Source: Annulohypoxylon bovei var. microspora
Taxonomy: Eukaryota; Ascomycota; Sordariomycetes; Xylariales; Hypoxylaceae
Reading direction: 5' to 3'
NCBI GenBank assembly: GCA_022836615.1
Contig: MU405323.1
Span: forward strand, 1-64,000
DNA: 64,000 nucleotides
In this document: positions 1 through 10,536 of the stretch, in pieces
Layout of the letters: the number at the start of each line of letters is the position of its first letter
Numbering within the stretch: the stretch's first letter is position 1
Translations under genes and position numbers: made by a program
Notes under the pieces: generated by a model
What the model saw: only the letters and a program-made list of their open reading frames with translations
Told to the model about the DNA's origin: nothing
Databases searched by the model: none

Positions 1-167
1 CCAGAAATGCCTTATTCGCGGAGATAACGGAGTTAAATTTCTATGACACGAAAAAAATCACCCCGACACAATAACCCTCCTAAAGTTCGGGCAAACAGTT
101 CTCCGAACAACTTCATTCATTGTCGCCACTGAGGACTTGGTCAAGGACTTGGTCAAGCGTAACTATC

Positions 168-2635
168 ATGAAGCCGACTGAGTCGAATATCGGTCGCGAT
201 GACAAGATGCCGAATGAGCATACACCATTAATCACCACCGTTACCGTCGGTGAAGTCCGTCGGAGATATCCGCATCAAACCCTCCGCCGATTCTGTACCA
301 TAGCTTTGGGCTCCTCTCTCGTTGCCCTCTTCGTCACCTTTCTCGTCACAGTTGTCTTCGCTCCACCTCATAGCACACACCGTGGATGGCCTGGACACGA
401 ACATAAACATGTTACCTATGAAGAACTTCAAAGTATTCTTCTAGACACTCCAAGCTCCGAGAAGGCCACCGAATGGAGCAAGTACTACACAGCCGGTGCG
501 CATCTGGCGGGGAAGAACTTATCTCAGGTAAGATACATATAACTCAAGATGAGAACAGTATTTCTCATTAATATGTACTATAGGCCGAATGGACGCGAGA
601 TCGCTGGAATGAATGGGGAATCAAATCGGATATCGTCGCGTATGAGACCTACTTGAATTACCCAGTTGATCACCGCCTTGCTCTTCTGGAGAAGTCAAAG
701 TCGGACTCTTCCGATGCAGGAACTTGGAAGGTCGCCTTCGAGGCTACCTTAGAAGAGGACGTGCTCGATGAAGACCCGACTACCCAGCTAGAGGAAAGCA
801 TCCCGACATTCCATGGCTACTCTGCGAGTGGCAATGTCACTGGCTCGTTTGTTTATGTGAACTATGGTACTTACTGGGACTTTGAGGATCTCGTCAAGGC
901 TAACGTTAGTCTCGAGGGGAAGATCGCTGTCGCTCGTTATGGGGGTATCTTCCGAGGATTGAAGGTCAAGCGAGCTCAGGACCTCGGCATGATTGGTGTC
1001 GTCCTCTACAGTGACCCTGGTGATGATGGTAAAATGACCGAAGAAAATGGGTACGATACATATCCGAACGGCCCTGCGCGACATCCAAGTAGCGTTCAGC
1101 GAGGGAGTGTTCAGTTTCTCAGTGTTGCGCCCGGCGACCCAACAACGCCTGGTTACCCCTCCAAGCCGGGTGTCCCGCGAGCGCCAGTCGATAAGTCTAT
1201 TCCAAGTATACCATCTTTGCCCATCTCTTACGTGGAAGCCTTGCCAATTTTAAAGGCTCTCAATGGACTCGGTCCCAAGGCTAAAGATTTCGGCGATTAT
1301 TGGACCAGGAACACTGGCCTTGACTATAAAGGAGTCGAGTACAGCATTGGACCCTCGCCCGATCACGTTGTTCTCAACCTTTATAACGAACAGGAATACA
1401 TGATTACTCCTCAGTGGGACGTTATTGGTATCATCAATGGTACAATCCCCGACGAAGTAATTATAGTCGGCAACCATCGTGATGCGTGGATTGCTGGCGG
1501 TGCAGGTGATCCTAACAGTGGCTCTGCTGTTATCAACGAAGCTATTCGTAGTTTCGGTCAGGCTTTAGAAAGGGGATGGAAGCCCCTACGAACTATCGTC
1601 TTTGCTAGCTGGGACGGTGAAGAGTACGGCTTAATCGGGAGTACCGAATGGGTTGAGGAATACCTACCATGGCTATCGGCTACTAACGTTGCCTACATCA
1701 ATGTTGATGTTGGTGTCAGAAGCCCGGTCTTTGAGGCAAATGCGGCCCCGCTGCTGCACAAGCTCATCCACGATGTGACTGCTTTAGTACAATCGCCGAA
1801 CCAAACTGTCAAGGGACAGACTGTTCGTGATACATGGGATGGCTATATCGGTACGATGGGAAGCGGTAGTGACTTTACGGCTTTCCAAGATTTTGCGGGT
1901 ATCCCTAGTCTCGATATGAACTTCGGTGGGCAAACAGACGACTCGCCCGTCTATCACTACCACAGCAACTACGATAGTTTCCATTGGATGTCCGAATTCG
2001 GCGACCCGGGCTTTGTGTATCACAAGACTATGGCTCAGATTCTTGGTCTGGCCGTCGCAAAAATAGTTGAGACGCCGCTCGTTTCCTTGAATGCGACTGA
2101 TTATGCAGATGCGCTCAAGGAATATGTCGATAAGGCTGAGGCAAGGCTAGAATCCTTCCAGAAAGAATTGGTTACCGAGGAAGATATTTTCGAGTTTAGA
2201 GCTCGCGCCGCTAGCACGGAAATGAAAGGTGACGAGGAGTCTTTCAAGAAGACACTAAATCTCTTATACCAGGCGGTTACCGAGTTCAAGGAGGCGGCGG
2301 TTGCACTCGACGCTAAATCCGACGAATTAGCCGAAAAAGCAAACGAGCACATTCCCTGGTGGAAATGGATCAGCAAGTTGAAGCTATTCCACGAAATCCG
2401 CTTCGTCAACACCAAATATAAGACGATCGAACGTGCCTTCCTATACCCACAAGGATTAGACGAGAGACCCTGGTTTAAACACGTTGTATTTGCCCCTGGA
2501 ATCTGGACCGGTTATGCGGGCGCTGTGTTCCCTGGGCTCGTGGAGAGTATCGACAACCAGGACTTCGAGAATGCGAATAAGTGGATTTACATAATCGAAG
2601 ACTGCATCAAGACTGCGACAAAAACGATTCGGTGA
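168..2635 (+). CDS. M28 glutamate carboxypeptidase II-like metallopeptidase
   Basis: Two exons (168-527, 584-2635) joined across a 56-bp intron (GTAAGA...TAG) give 803 aa. A cytosolic head is followed by one membrane span at about residues 42-64, giving a type II membrane protein like human GCPII/PSMA and yeast Tre1/Tre2/Vps70. A PA-type insert lies near residues 229-265, then the M28 zinc core: GNHRDAW (H418), a GAGDPNSG aspartate, DGEEYGL (E466/E467), an NVDVG aspartate and YHYHSNYD (H580). This is the full co-catalytic di-zinc ligand set, so an active aminoacyl-releasing carboxypeptidase is expected; substrate unknown. The C-terminal helical part resembles the TfR-like dimerisation domain. 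The ATG at 168 is the first ATG of the frame; the open frame upstream to 120 begins only with TTG. Family is sure; the exact orthologue is inferred. Confidence 0.93.
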
Positions 2636-3397
2636 ACCCATAATGTTTAAGGAGTCGCATCGTCTTCAGTTCTGGATTTAGGATGCTTGCGGCGCGGTCA
2701 CTATAATTATTCACCTGTAGGTTTTCGCAAAAGGCCATAGTTGCTCAGGTAGTTAGGATCGACGAGCGGGACTGCGCCGCTCTTAGCTAATACATATCAA
2801 ATTTGGATGATTGACTACTGTCAATATATTTATTTTACATCATTATTTACGGAAAGAACCAAAGTGGAATCCTCATACCTTGATTCTAACTCTTTAGGGT
2901 GGCTGGGGATTTCCTATTCAAGAAGGGACCTGCAATAAACTACCTAGAATCCTTATAGCAGTAGTGTATACTCCACATTCTAAGTTTAGCACACCCACAG
3001 TCCCGCCTCGTAGGATCTATAAGGTTCGGAAACTAGCGACGATGATTGGCTGTCAAGTTTCAGCTCTACAGCGCCGTGCTATTCACGGTAAAGACATGAC
3101 ATCGTTGTCATCAACGATGGATAGAAGCGGTGTCAAGGTATGGCATATTCAGCACCATCGCGGTAATTAGATGGTCATGGCTATGCTTCGGGTGTCGGTC
3201 AGGAGTATGGACTATAGTATACAGGCATGCTGTCTCAAGTATAAAGGGTGCAGGAAGCCTCGACAGTGATGAAGATGAAATATTGATAACTCAGACTCAA
3301 AGCATCCAACACCAAGCAAGAAATCGACTTCAAGTCTTCAACTAACTAGGTACCTACAACCACAACTTCTAAATCTTACTTGCAAACCACTACCACC
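2636..3397. other. intergenic, no gene seen
   Basis: Lies between the M28 peptidase and the small secreted protein. It holds only short ORFs without recognisable protein sense. It is AT-rich with scattered short repeats and presumably carries the 3' end of one gene and the promoter of the next. Confidence 0.6.
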
Positions 3398-3982
3398 ATG
3401 TAGTAAGTTGAGCCATACGAACCTCATAACCCAACAAAGATCTGTCTAGCTAACAAGTTTTATCGCTACAGTATCAACACCGTCTCCATCCTCGGCCTTG
3501 CCGCAGCCCTCTTCGGCGCCCAAGCCCTAGGCCGGTCTTGCCACCTCGAGACCACGGTGTACCACCGCCAGAACAGCGCCTGCGGCTCCGGCAGCTGCAT
3601 CGCCGGCGACACCTTGTAAGTATAAGTCCAAGCGCAACAAACAGGCTCCCTACCTACCTACCTACCTACCTATCTAGGCAGTTAAAAGCTAACCCGAGCC
3701 GACAGCGGCGCCGGCGGGGTCCTCCAGATCGACAACAAGGTGCAGTGGAAGGGCAAGGGCACGAGCTACGACAAGATGAGCAACGGCAAGGGCGTGGACG
3801 TGGACAAGGGCGGCGTCAAGTTCCACATCGACGCGCTGGGCATGCCCGACGCCCGCAAGGAGCCTAACTGCAAGGTCCACATCGGCAGCTACACCAACCT
3901 CGGCATCGGCAAGGTCGACAACATCGGCCTGCCCGGCGTCGTCGGCAAGGACTTCAAATGCACGCACGATTGGAACTGCTAA
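3398..3982 (+). CDS. small secreted cysteine-rich protein (effector-like)
   Basis: Three exons are inferred: 3398-3402 (only ATGTA), 3472-3615 and 3706-3982, with introns GTAAGT...CAG and GTAAGT...CAG, giving 141 aa. The joined start reads MYINTVSILGLAAALFGA, a good signal peptide ending near residue 22. The mature part has six cysteines (residues 25, 39, 44 and three near the C-terminus, the last two in KCTHDWNC). That suggests three disulfides and an extracellular location. It is rich in Gly, Lys and Asp and has no family I recognise. The reading frame is supported because both introns restore one continuous frame with a classical signal peptide, and codon use becomes strongly GC3 in exon 3. 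The tiny first exon is an inference. Alternatives: cell-wall-associated protein or effector candidate. Confidence 0.72.
3649..3672. repeat. (CCTA)n microsatellite in intron 2
   Basis: About six tandem CCTA units lie inside the second intron of the secreted-protein gene. It is one instance of the CCTA/TAGG steps found in non-coding DNA all over the window. Confidence 0.85.
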
Positions 3983-5018
3983 GCTTGGACGGGGTGGCGA
4001 GAGAAGGGGTTGCGGTTGCGGTTGCGGTTGTGGGGGTTTGAGGGGGTGGGCTAGGTGTGAGTGAGTGAGGGGAGCTTGGTGTATATATGATGGGTTTGGT
4101 GTGGTTAGAATTCTTGAGCTTGTATATATTTGGATTTGGATTTGCAATATTGTCGAAAAAGCATTATGATGATACCGAGCACCTCCTTACACACTGGCTA
4201 GTTTGTGACCCCGGTGTTTTAACATGTGTACCTAGACCATAGGTATCTTATGGGTGGTGTAGAATCTATAGATGAGGATACAGCTGTATAATAGGAACTA
4301 GTTCTCGCCTCTCAGGAATATCGTCTCCGGTATCACTGAGAGCCATGTTCTCCCAGATTCGGTTCCCAGATGTGTGGTACCCGGAACCGAAGGACGCCCG
4401 GCCAGATCCACCTTACTCCATGAGAGATCCGGAGTTTGCATTAAAAGCGAGTTGGCATTACCAACGTAGTAAGGTATGTAGGTACTTAGAAAAGATCTTT
4501 GGATATTTCTCCCTATGTTTCCCTTAAGGCTTGTGCCCTGTGGGGTACGTAATGAATTTGTATATGGTTTAGACGTTACGGTACTGTCGTTGATCTGTGT
4601 TGGCAAGATCTCTTAGTCTAGATGATCATGTTGATGATATAATATGCACAACTACCTACCTACGCAATTACGTTTCTACATGCTTTACATTTACTGGGTT
4701 CTTTTGTGCCATCAACCAACATATCCCCTAATTACCGAGAGCCGGGGGAAGCGGGAGAGGATGTGGCTATGCAGAGTGTTGGCAGCCAGGGTATGGTCTG
4801 GGAGTAGATCTTTATTCGACGACGCAAAAAATGACCCATGAAACTCATTTAATAGTTTCCAAAGAATCTACCATGCAGCTGCCTGCAGACAATGAATAAA
4901 ACATCGTAATGGCGCCGCTTACCTTGCGCTCTAGATCGTGTTCCCTTCCCGGTGGTTGAGCGTTGTTCTTCGTAAATACCTACCAAGACACCTGGCAAGC
5001 TCCTCGTCATTCTTTACG
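3983..5018. other. intergenic; hexamer repeat and one exon-like stretch
   Basis: The 3' flank of the secreted-protein gene contains about four GGTTGC units near 4008-4030. A forward open stretch at 4345-4470 reads protein-like (contains FPDVWYPEPKDARPD) and is followed by a GTATGT donor-like site, but no partner exon or family was found. The rest carries nothing I can support. Confidence 0.5.
4008..4030 (+). repeat. (GGTTGC)n short tandem repeat
   Basis: About four tandem copies of a 6-bp unit lie some 25 bp after the stop codon of the small secreted protein, probably in its 3' UTR. Confidence 0.8.
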
Positions 5019-6643
5019 ATGCAGTGGTTCCTTAAACTGATAGCCGGAGCACTTCTAGCTGTCTCAGCGGCTGCTGCAACGACCGATGGAACGGCGTCGC
5101 TACGAGCTGCGAACAAGCGGCGTATAGAGGAACGAAATGGGGTAAATTACAATGTCTTCGAGCACGTCGCCACGCGGTCTAAGTTGTCATTTATCAAGAA
5201 CTCGGGGGTCTGTGAAACCACGCCTGGTGTTAACCAGTATTCGGGATATATCACAGTGGGCGAGAACATGAACATGTGGTTCTGGTAGGTCGAAACAGTT
5301 TCGGCTGAGGCTCTCGAGGTTATAGTACTGATAAATAGCTGGTAAGGTTCTTCGAAGCTCGAGAGGATCCTCAAAAGGCCCCCTTGGTGGCATATTTGGA
5401 CGGCGGCCCGGGTGCTGCGTCGGAGTATGGGCTCTTCACGCAGATTGGACCCTGTCATTTTGTTAATAACGAGACGGAACCATCCCTGAATCCATACGCC
5501 TTTAACAACTATGCCAATATGCTCTATATTGACCAGCCGATAGGCGTGGGTTTCTCATATGGTAACGAGACCGTCAATTCCACCAAAGCGGCCGCCCCTT
5601 TGGTATGGAACTTCCTTCAGGCATTCTACGACAATTTCCCCGAATATGAAAACCACGATTTTGGCGTCGTCACCGAATCGTACGGAGGACATTATGCGCC
5701 CGAATTCGTGCGCTATATTCTCGACCAGAATGCTGCGGTTGCTCGAGGAGACCTCCAAGGTGAAGAGATCAATATAGTGGCTGTAGCTATTCACAATGGA
5801 TGGTTCGACGCCGAGATCCAAGAGAAGGCCGGCATCGAGTACATGTACAATAACTCGTACAGGCAAATCATCAATGAGTCATTCCACGACGAGCTTCTGA
5901 ACCGGTATGACATGATTGTCAAACCTGCGCTAGACCTATGCGCCACCAATGGCACGAATGACAACTGCTATGCTGCCTATAACTCGTACTCGAGCCAGCT
6001 CGACTTCCCGATGCTAGCTGTTTTTAGGGAGGAATCCCCCGACGGGTACTATTTAGGTGACATTCGTGTTCCGTATTCGAGGCCCTCCTCGACACACGTT
6101 GCGTATCTGCAAAGACCGGATATCCAGAAAGCCCTTGGGGCAAGGGTGAACTATACGGATCAAGCAGGAGAGATCGGATTCTTCTATTCAGGCGATGGTA
6201 TATTTGCCCGTCCAAAATGTGCTACTTAGGTACAAGATATGTTAACAGAGATCACAGATGCACGCTCATTCCTAGGCCAGCTCTCAGACGTTGTGCAGTC
6301 TGGTGTTAAAGTCCTTAGCTGGACTGGCGACGCTGACTACGTGTCCAACTGGTACGGAACACTTGATGTGGCGCATGCCGTCGAATGGTCCGGAAAGGAG
6401 ATGTTCGCAAGCAAGACGCTAGAGCCGTACACCTTGAACGGTGTAGAGAAGGGAACGTTCAAGGCCGTGGATAATTTTATCTTCATGCGTGTATATGAGG
6501 CAGGACACAACGTGCCATTCTATCGTAAGTTCACTATGGACTAGATGTGCCTTGAAAATAGTTATTAACTCGATGTAGAACCGGAACTCTCGCTACAGGT
6601 TTTCAAGCAGCTTATGGAGACAGGTGGTGTAGTTCCTACATGA
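5019..6643 (+). CDS. secreted serine carboxypeptidase, S10 family (CPS1-like)
   Basis: Four exons (5019-5284, 5347-6197, 6249-6524, 6579-6643) give 485 aa, the usual size for carboxypeptidase S1 homologues. The signal peptide is MQWFLKLIAGALLAVSAAAA. S10 landmarks appear in order: DGGPGAASEYGLF (oxyanion region), TESYGGHYAPEF with nucleophile S200, SWTGDADYVSNW with the acid Asp near 400, and AGHNVPFY with H459. The protein ends VFKQLMETGGVVPT after the last 54-bp intron. Exons 1-2 join WFW to FFEAREDPQ exactly as the family requires, which fixes the splice sites. Several NxS/T sites fit glycosylation. It should release C-terminal residues from peptides outside the cell or in acidic compartments. 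It lies between a small secreted protein and an AAA ATPase, with no functional link evident. Confidence 0.95.
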
Positions 6644-7362
6644 GGCTTTGGTTCATGGCTGAAATCCATCGTTACTATTGGACGTGATTACCTCGTGGCT
6701 TGCATGATGGGTTGCATGATAGTGATACAGTATCTCTATACAGTGTATATACATCCCTACTGTCTCTAGAGCCCTTTCTATCGTCCGCCCTCATTGGCTG
6801 CCTCTTATTAGTCTTTATGCCTATGTGCTACCGAATATACGGCCATCGTATACATTAACCGATAGTGTGTCTAGCTCTGTTTCGTCTGATAGGCCAACGC
6901 AGGTGCTGTTTATCAGGCAGAGAGCTCCAGTATGCAAGCCTCAATCACGCCTCTGCGTTACCTCATAAGCCCTGTAGTTTGAGGGGTTGAAGCTCCGCCT
7001 CTTTTTGATATCATGATATTGCCTAGGACCCCGCTGGCTGCCTACATGATTGTCTCGCTTCATTGGGTGATTGCTCAGCCTTATCAAGTTTATCCTAGCT
7101 TAAAGCTGCATGTGTGTATCTAACCTCTGACTGCATATACTAGCTATATAGGCAATCACTCTGCACGGTTGCCTCGTAAATGGCTGTGAATGTGACACGG
7201 AGCTCCCGCAGCCTATATGGTCGGGCAGGTCGAGCTATATATAACCCCCTGTTCTCTGTCTTTTTTCTTCTAATCGTTCTACTATCTTGTCCTTAATTTC
7301 TCGTCATACACATTCTATCTCATTTCAAGTTTAACCCCTTATTAGTAACACTCTTAATCAAT
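6644..7362. other. intergenic region upstream of the AAA ATPase
   Basis: No gene seen. It contains a TATA-like box at 7236-7244 and a long pyrimidine-rich leader (CT/T-rich from 7250 to 7340) before the ATG of the next gene. Confidence 0.6.
7236..7244 (+). promoter_or_regulatory. candidate TATA box of the AAA ATPase gene
   Basis: TATATATAA lies 119 bp before the ATG at 7363 and is followed by a CT-rich tract, a common fungal core-promoter layout. Confidence 0.5.
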
Positions 7363-9901
7363 ATGGATGACGCCAGCTCCATCGCTAGTTTCGAGGAGAT
7401 TGGACCCTCTAACAAACCCTTCGGACAAGGCTCCGGGTTGAGTGATGAGGATAAGAATATCCGAAAGTTGAGAGCTCTCGTTGCGAGATCAGCCGCCAAT
7501 GGCGGTGTAGCTAGTGAACTTTCTGAGGACGAGGTTCCGGATATCTGCTATGTTCTTCAGTACAAGGGATGGGGTGGTAAGCTTATTGATGGTGAGTTGC
7601 CCTATTCCCGACCTATTTTGTAAGTTGCTAATACAATTGCCAGTGCGTCGTAGCCAAGAGCCCATCAACATTCAGCTGGATGATATGAACGACGATGTTC
7701 CATCTTCGACAAAGAAGCCAATCCTCGAGATCGTAACCAAAGTCTCAACTACCCTTATCCAAAATAGAGGACATGGAGACCGTCCTCCCCCTCCACGTTA
7801 TCGCAAATGGAGTCCCAGACGTGACTATGGCGGATACGATGACTTTGGCTATCAAGAGGGGCCCAGGACGAGGGGTGATGAGTCTGAGATGAAGATTGCT
7901 AAGGTGGAAACAACATGCATGGTAATCAACTCGATCCATATCATCAACGCCCTCAGAGCCGTGGTAGGATACTATCCTTCGGTATCTCTCCTCGGAGAGA
8001 CTGTTTCGATCAATGCCCCATATCACGTCCTAGTCCACCACATGATACCTCTTTCTCGTTACAAAATGAGTGTGCAAGCGACTCACGATCAAGAGTATGC
8101 CTTCACGACTGCTAGACACATCGACGTGCTTCTTAAGTTCCTCGACAAGACCCTTGGCGGCTCGATCCGCGAGGAAGAAAAGCGACACAACGGCAGCACC
8201 CCGTCAGCTACCTTTGAGAACCTCGGGCTGATCTTCCAGCCTGGTCAAGTCATATATGCTAAGCAGGATTATAAATGGACTCCGTTTATAGTCTCAAGCT
8301 TTACCGAGGGTTATACCAATTCCCAAGGGGTAATCACCGCACACCACATTAACTGCTGGAACATCTCGTATTCCACTGAGAGGCTGTGCCGCATAATGAC
8401 CTCGTTCTCCATCGAGCCCTTCACTGGCGAGGAGGCCATTTCGAACCTTACCGTCATCCCAGCCCGTTTCTTCAGGGGTGAGAATAATGACATGACCCCT
8501 GAAGAAGTCGCAGCCAAGCACATCAGGCTTGGTAAGATGGTCTGGGAACTCTCCAAGGGACCGAGCTACATGTCTCATGATGGTAGCTTGGTCGAGAGAG
8601 ATCCTGAGTTTACCTGGACCTATCCTGTTAGTGCTAATGGCTATATGAGTGGCCGTGTCATCGTTGACCAAGCTGGATTCACGCGGTACTCCCTCGAATG
8701 CCCCGGGGAGAACATTCGGCGAGGACGCTCTCCGCCGCCGCCTAACCGACCTCCAATGGTCAAGGACAACCTACCTTACTTCGCTCCCAGCTGCGGTTGC
8801 AGTGTCTGCAGCAAAGCGAACTCGAAGGAAACCTTGAGCCCTTTCGCCGCGTTCGAAGACCTCGATCCGACGTACAATACCGCACCGGAGATCGACCTCT
8901 ACTACATAGTCCTGAGTAAAGTCGTCTCTGGATTCATCCTCGGCGAACGACGCTGGGGCCACTTCAACGTTGAACATCTCTGCGAAGTCAAGTTCGACAA
9001 GGAGGCATTCAAATACCTCGTACTCGACGACGAGATCAAGCTCACGGTCCGGGCCCTCATCGGCAAGTTCGCCAGCGCCAACGGCCACGTCACCCCGTGG
9101 CCCAACGATTTCGTCAAGAACAAGGGCCAGGGCCGCATCTTCCTCCTCCACGGGAGCCCCGGTGTCGGCAAAACATGCACCGCGGAGTGCGTAGCCGAGC
9201 TGACCCACCGCCCGCTCCTCTCGCTCACGAGCGGCGACCTGAGCACCAACTCGTACCAGGTGGAGAAGAACCTCGAGTACTTCCTGCACCTAGGCGAGCG
9301 GTTCGGGGCGATGGTGCTCCTGGACGAGGCGGACGTGTACCTGGAGTCGCGGCGCGCCAAGGACATCGCGCGCAACGGGCTGGTGTCGATCTTCCTGCGG
9401 GCGCTGGAGTACTACCGCGGGGTGCTGTTCCTGACGACGAACCGGGTGCAGACGTTCGACTCGGCCTTCACGTCGCGCATCCACGTGGCGCTGCACTACC
9501 GGTCGCTGACCAACGCCGACCGCGAGAAGATCTGGATCAACAGCTTCGAGCGGCTCGAGCGCGACAGCGCCGGCAAGGTGCACGTCGGCGTGGCCACGCG
9601 CGAGTACGCGTACGAGAGCCGCGACGTGCAGGGCCTGCGCTGGAACGGCCGCGAGATCCGCAACGCCCTGCAGACCGCCGTCGCCCTGGCCGAGACCGAG
9701 GCCCTCGAGGACGGCAACGACGTCGTGTCCGTCACCGACAAGCACCTCCGCGCCGTCGTCAAGATGAGCCGCGGCTTCAAGAACTTCCTGCGCCGCCAGA
9801 AGCTGAAGGCCGACGAGGGCGTCGAGGATGACGAAGACGAGGACGAAGAGGATGAAGATGTCAACGACGATGACCAGGGCTCTGTTACGTTCGACGACTA
9901 G
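7363..9901 (+). CDS. AAA+ ATPase with fungal DUF7025-type N-terminal region
   Basis: Two exons (7363-7591, 7644-9901) around a 52-bp intron give 828 aa. The N-terminal ~520 residues resemble the DUF7025 region of fungal AAA proteins. A single AAA module follows: Walker A GSPGVGKT (about 580-587), Walker B MVLLDEADVYLE, sensor 1 FLTTNR and an arginine-finger-like SAFTSRIHVALHY. A helical lid comes next and the protein ends with an acidic tail (EDDEDEDEEDEDVNDD). ATP-driven remodelling is expected; the substrate is unknown. From roughly 8900 to the end, codon use turns strongly GC3, unlike the first exon and early exon 2. That produces long shadow ORFs in other frames, including a 244-codon one. 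The splice joins KLID to VRRSQEP, keeping frame. Family assignment is firm, role is not. Confidence 0.9.
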
Positions 9902-10357
9902 TAGGTGGCAACTCGCGTACTTTAGCTTTTGGTTACTAATTTGTTAAGCAACCAAAGGCAGATGAGGGGTTAGCTATGATAGTATGGGATATGAATTCAC
10001 GACATCTGGCCTTATGTTTCCGAAGTGCGAGCTGGCTACCTAATGCACCTTCATGTGCCCAACTTCTCCTTAAATTTCGTTCTGGGTGCTTACAGCTCGG
10101 AAAGTACCCAAGGCAGGAGATGAACATTAACGTAAGGAATATGGGCGAGGGACTTCCCGATTCCTGATGTAAACCAAGTAGCTACACTATAAAATAATAT
10201 AATGATATTCTTATGATGGATAAATTGAATGCGTTTTTATCATCGATCGCGACATTAGAGAGTTTATCGGTCTTGATTCAGGGGTCAGTATCTTATTCGT
10301 AGGTGGGCAAAATGTGGGTCTGGTCTGTCGGGTAAATTCTGGGTAAACTAGAGGGGT
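9902..10357. other. intergenic between AAA ATPase and U6 gene
   Basis: No coding sense. It presumably holds the 3' UTR of the ATPase and the upstream flank of the U6 snRNA gene. Confidence 0.6.
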
Positions 10358-10363
10358 TATATA
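10358..10363 (+). promoter_or_regulatory. TATA box of the U6 snRNA gene
   Basis: TATATA lies about 21-26 bp upstream of the U6 5' end, the position expected for TFIIIB/TBP recruitment on pol III U6 genes. Confidence 0.75.
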
Positions 10364-10383
10364 GCAAAATAAACCAGCTTATT

Positions 10384-10485
10384 TCGCCTTCGGGCATTTG
10401 GTCAATTTGAAACGATACAGAGAAGATTAGCATGGCCCCTGCACTAAGGATGACACGCTCAATCAAAGAGAAGCAAACAATTTTT
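10384..10485 (+). ncRNA. U6: U6 spliceosomal snRNA
   Basis: The block contains the near-invariant U6 core: GAAACGATACAGAGAAGATT (with the ACAGAGA box that pairs with the 5' splice site), then AGCATGGCCCCTGCACTAAG and GATGACACGC, which forms the U4/U6-pairing and internal stem-loop region. The 5' hairpin is GCC-TTCG-GGC and the 3' end runs into a T5 stretch at 10481-10485. The core matches my memory of Schizosaccharomyces U6, but here it is uninterrupted, with no intron. A TATA box sits about 21-26 bp upstream. The product is the catalytic-core RNA of the spliceosome. The exact first nucleotide is uncertain by 1-2 bases. Confidence 0.97.
10481..10485 (+). terminator. pol III T-run terminator of U6
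   Basis: Five T residues follow the conserved 3' segment of U6. A second, longer run of ten T (10527-10536) lies past the B-box-like element. Confidence 0.7.
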
Positions 10486-10503
10486 CTTTACTTTTTGCGC
10501 GTG

Positions 10504-10513
10504 GGTTCGAGCC
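10504..10513 (+). promoter_or_regulatory. B-box-like element downstream of U6
   Basis: GGTTCGAGCC fits the TFIIIC B-box core GWTCRANNC and lies 19 bp past the U6 T-run, inside a GTGGG...CCCAC inverted repeat (10501-10521). It is followed by T10 (10527-10536). Yeast SNR6 also uses a B box downstream of its terminator, so this may be part of the U6 promoter. It could also be chance. Confidence 0.55.
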
Positions 10514-10536
10514 ACACCCACTTTGGTTTTTTTTTT

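Noticed and set aside
120..167. Extended start of the M28 peptidase
   Set aside because: The upstream portion begins with TTG; the first ATG at 168 gives a normal type II membrane protein start.
9097..9831. 244-codon forward ORF inside the AAA ATPase
   Set aside because: It is a +1 shadow of GC3-rich coding sequence, full of Arg/Pro/Gly, and the AAA frame has clear Walker motifs.
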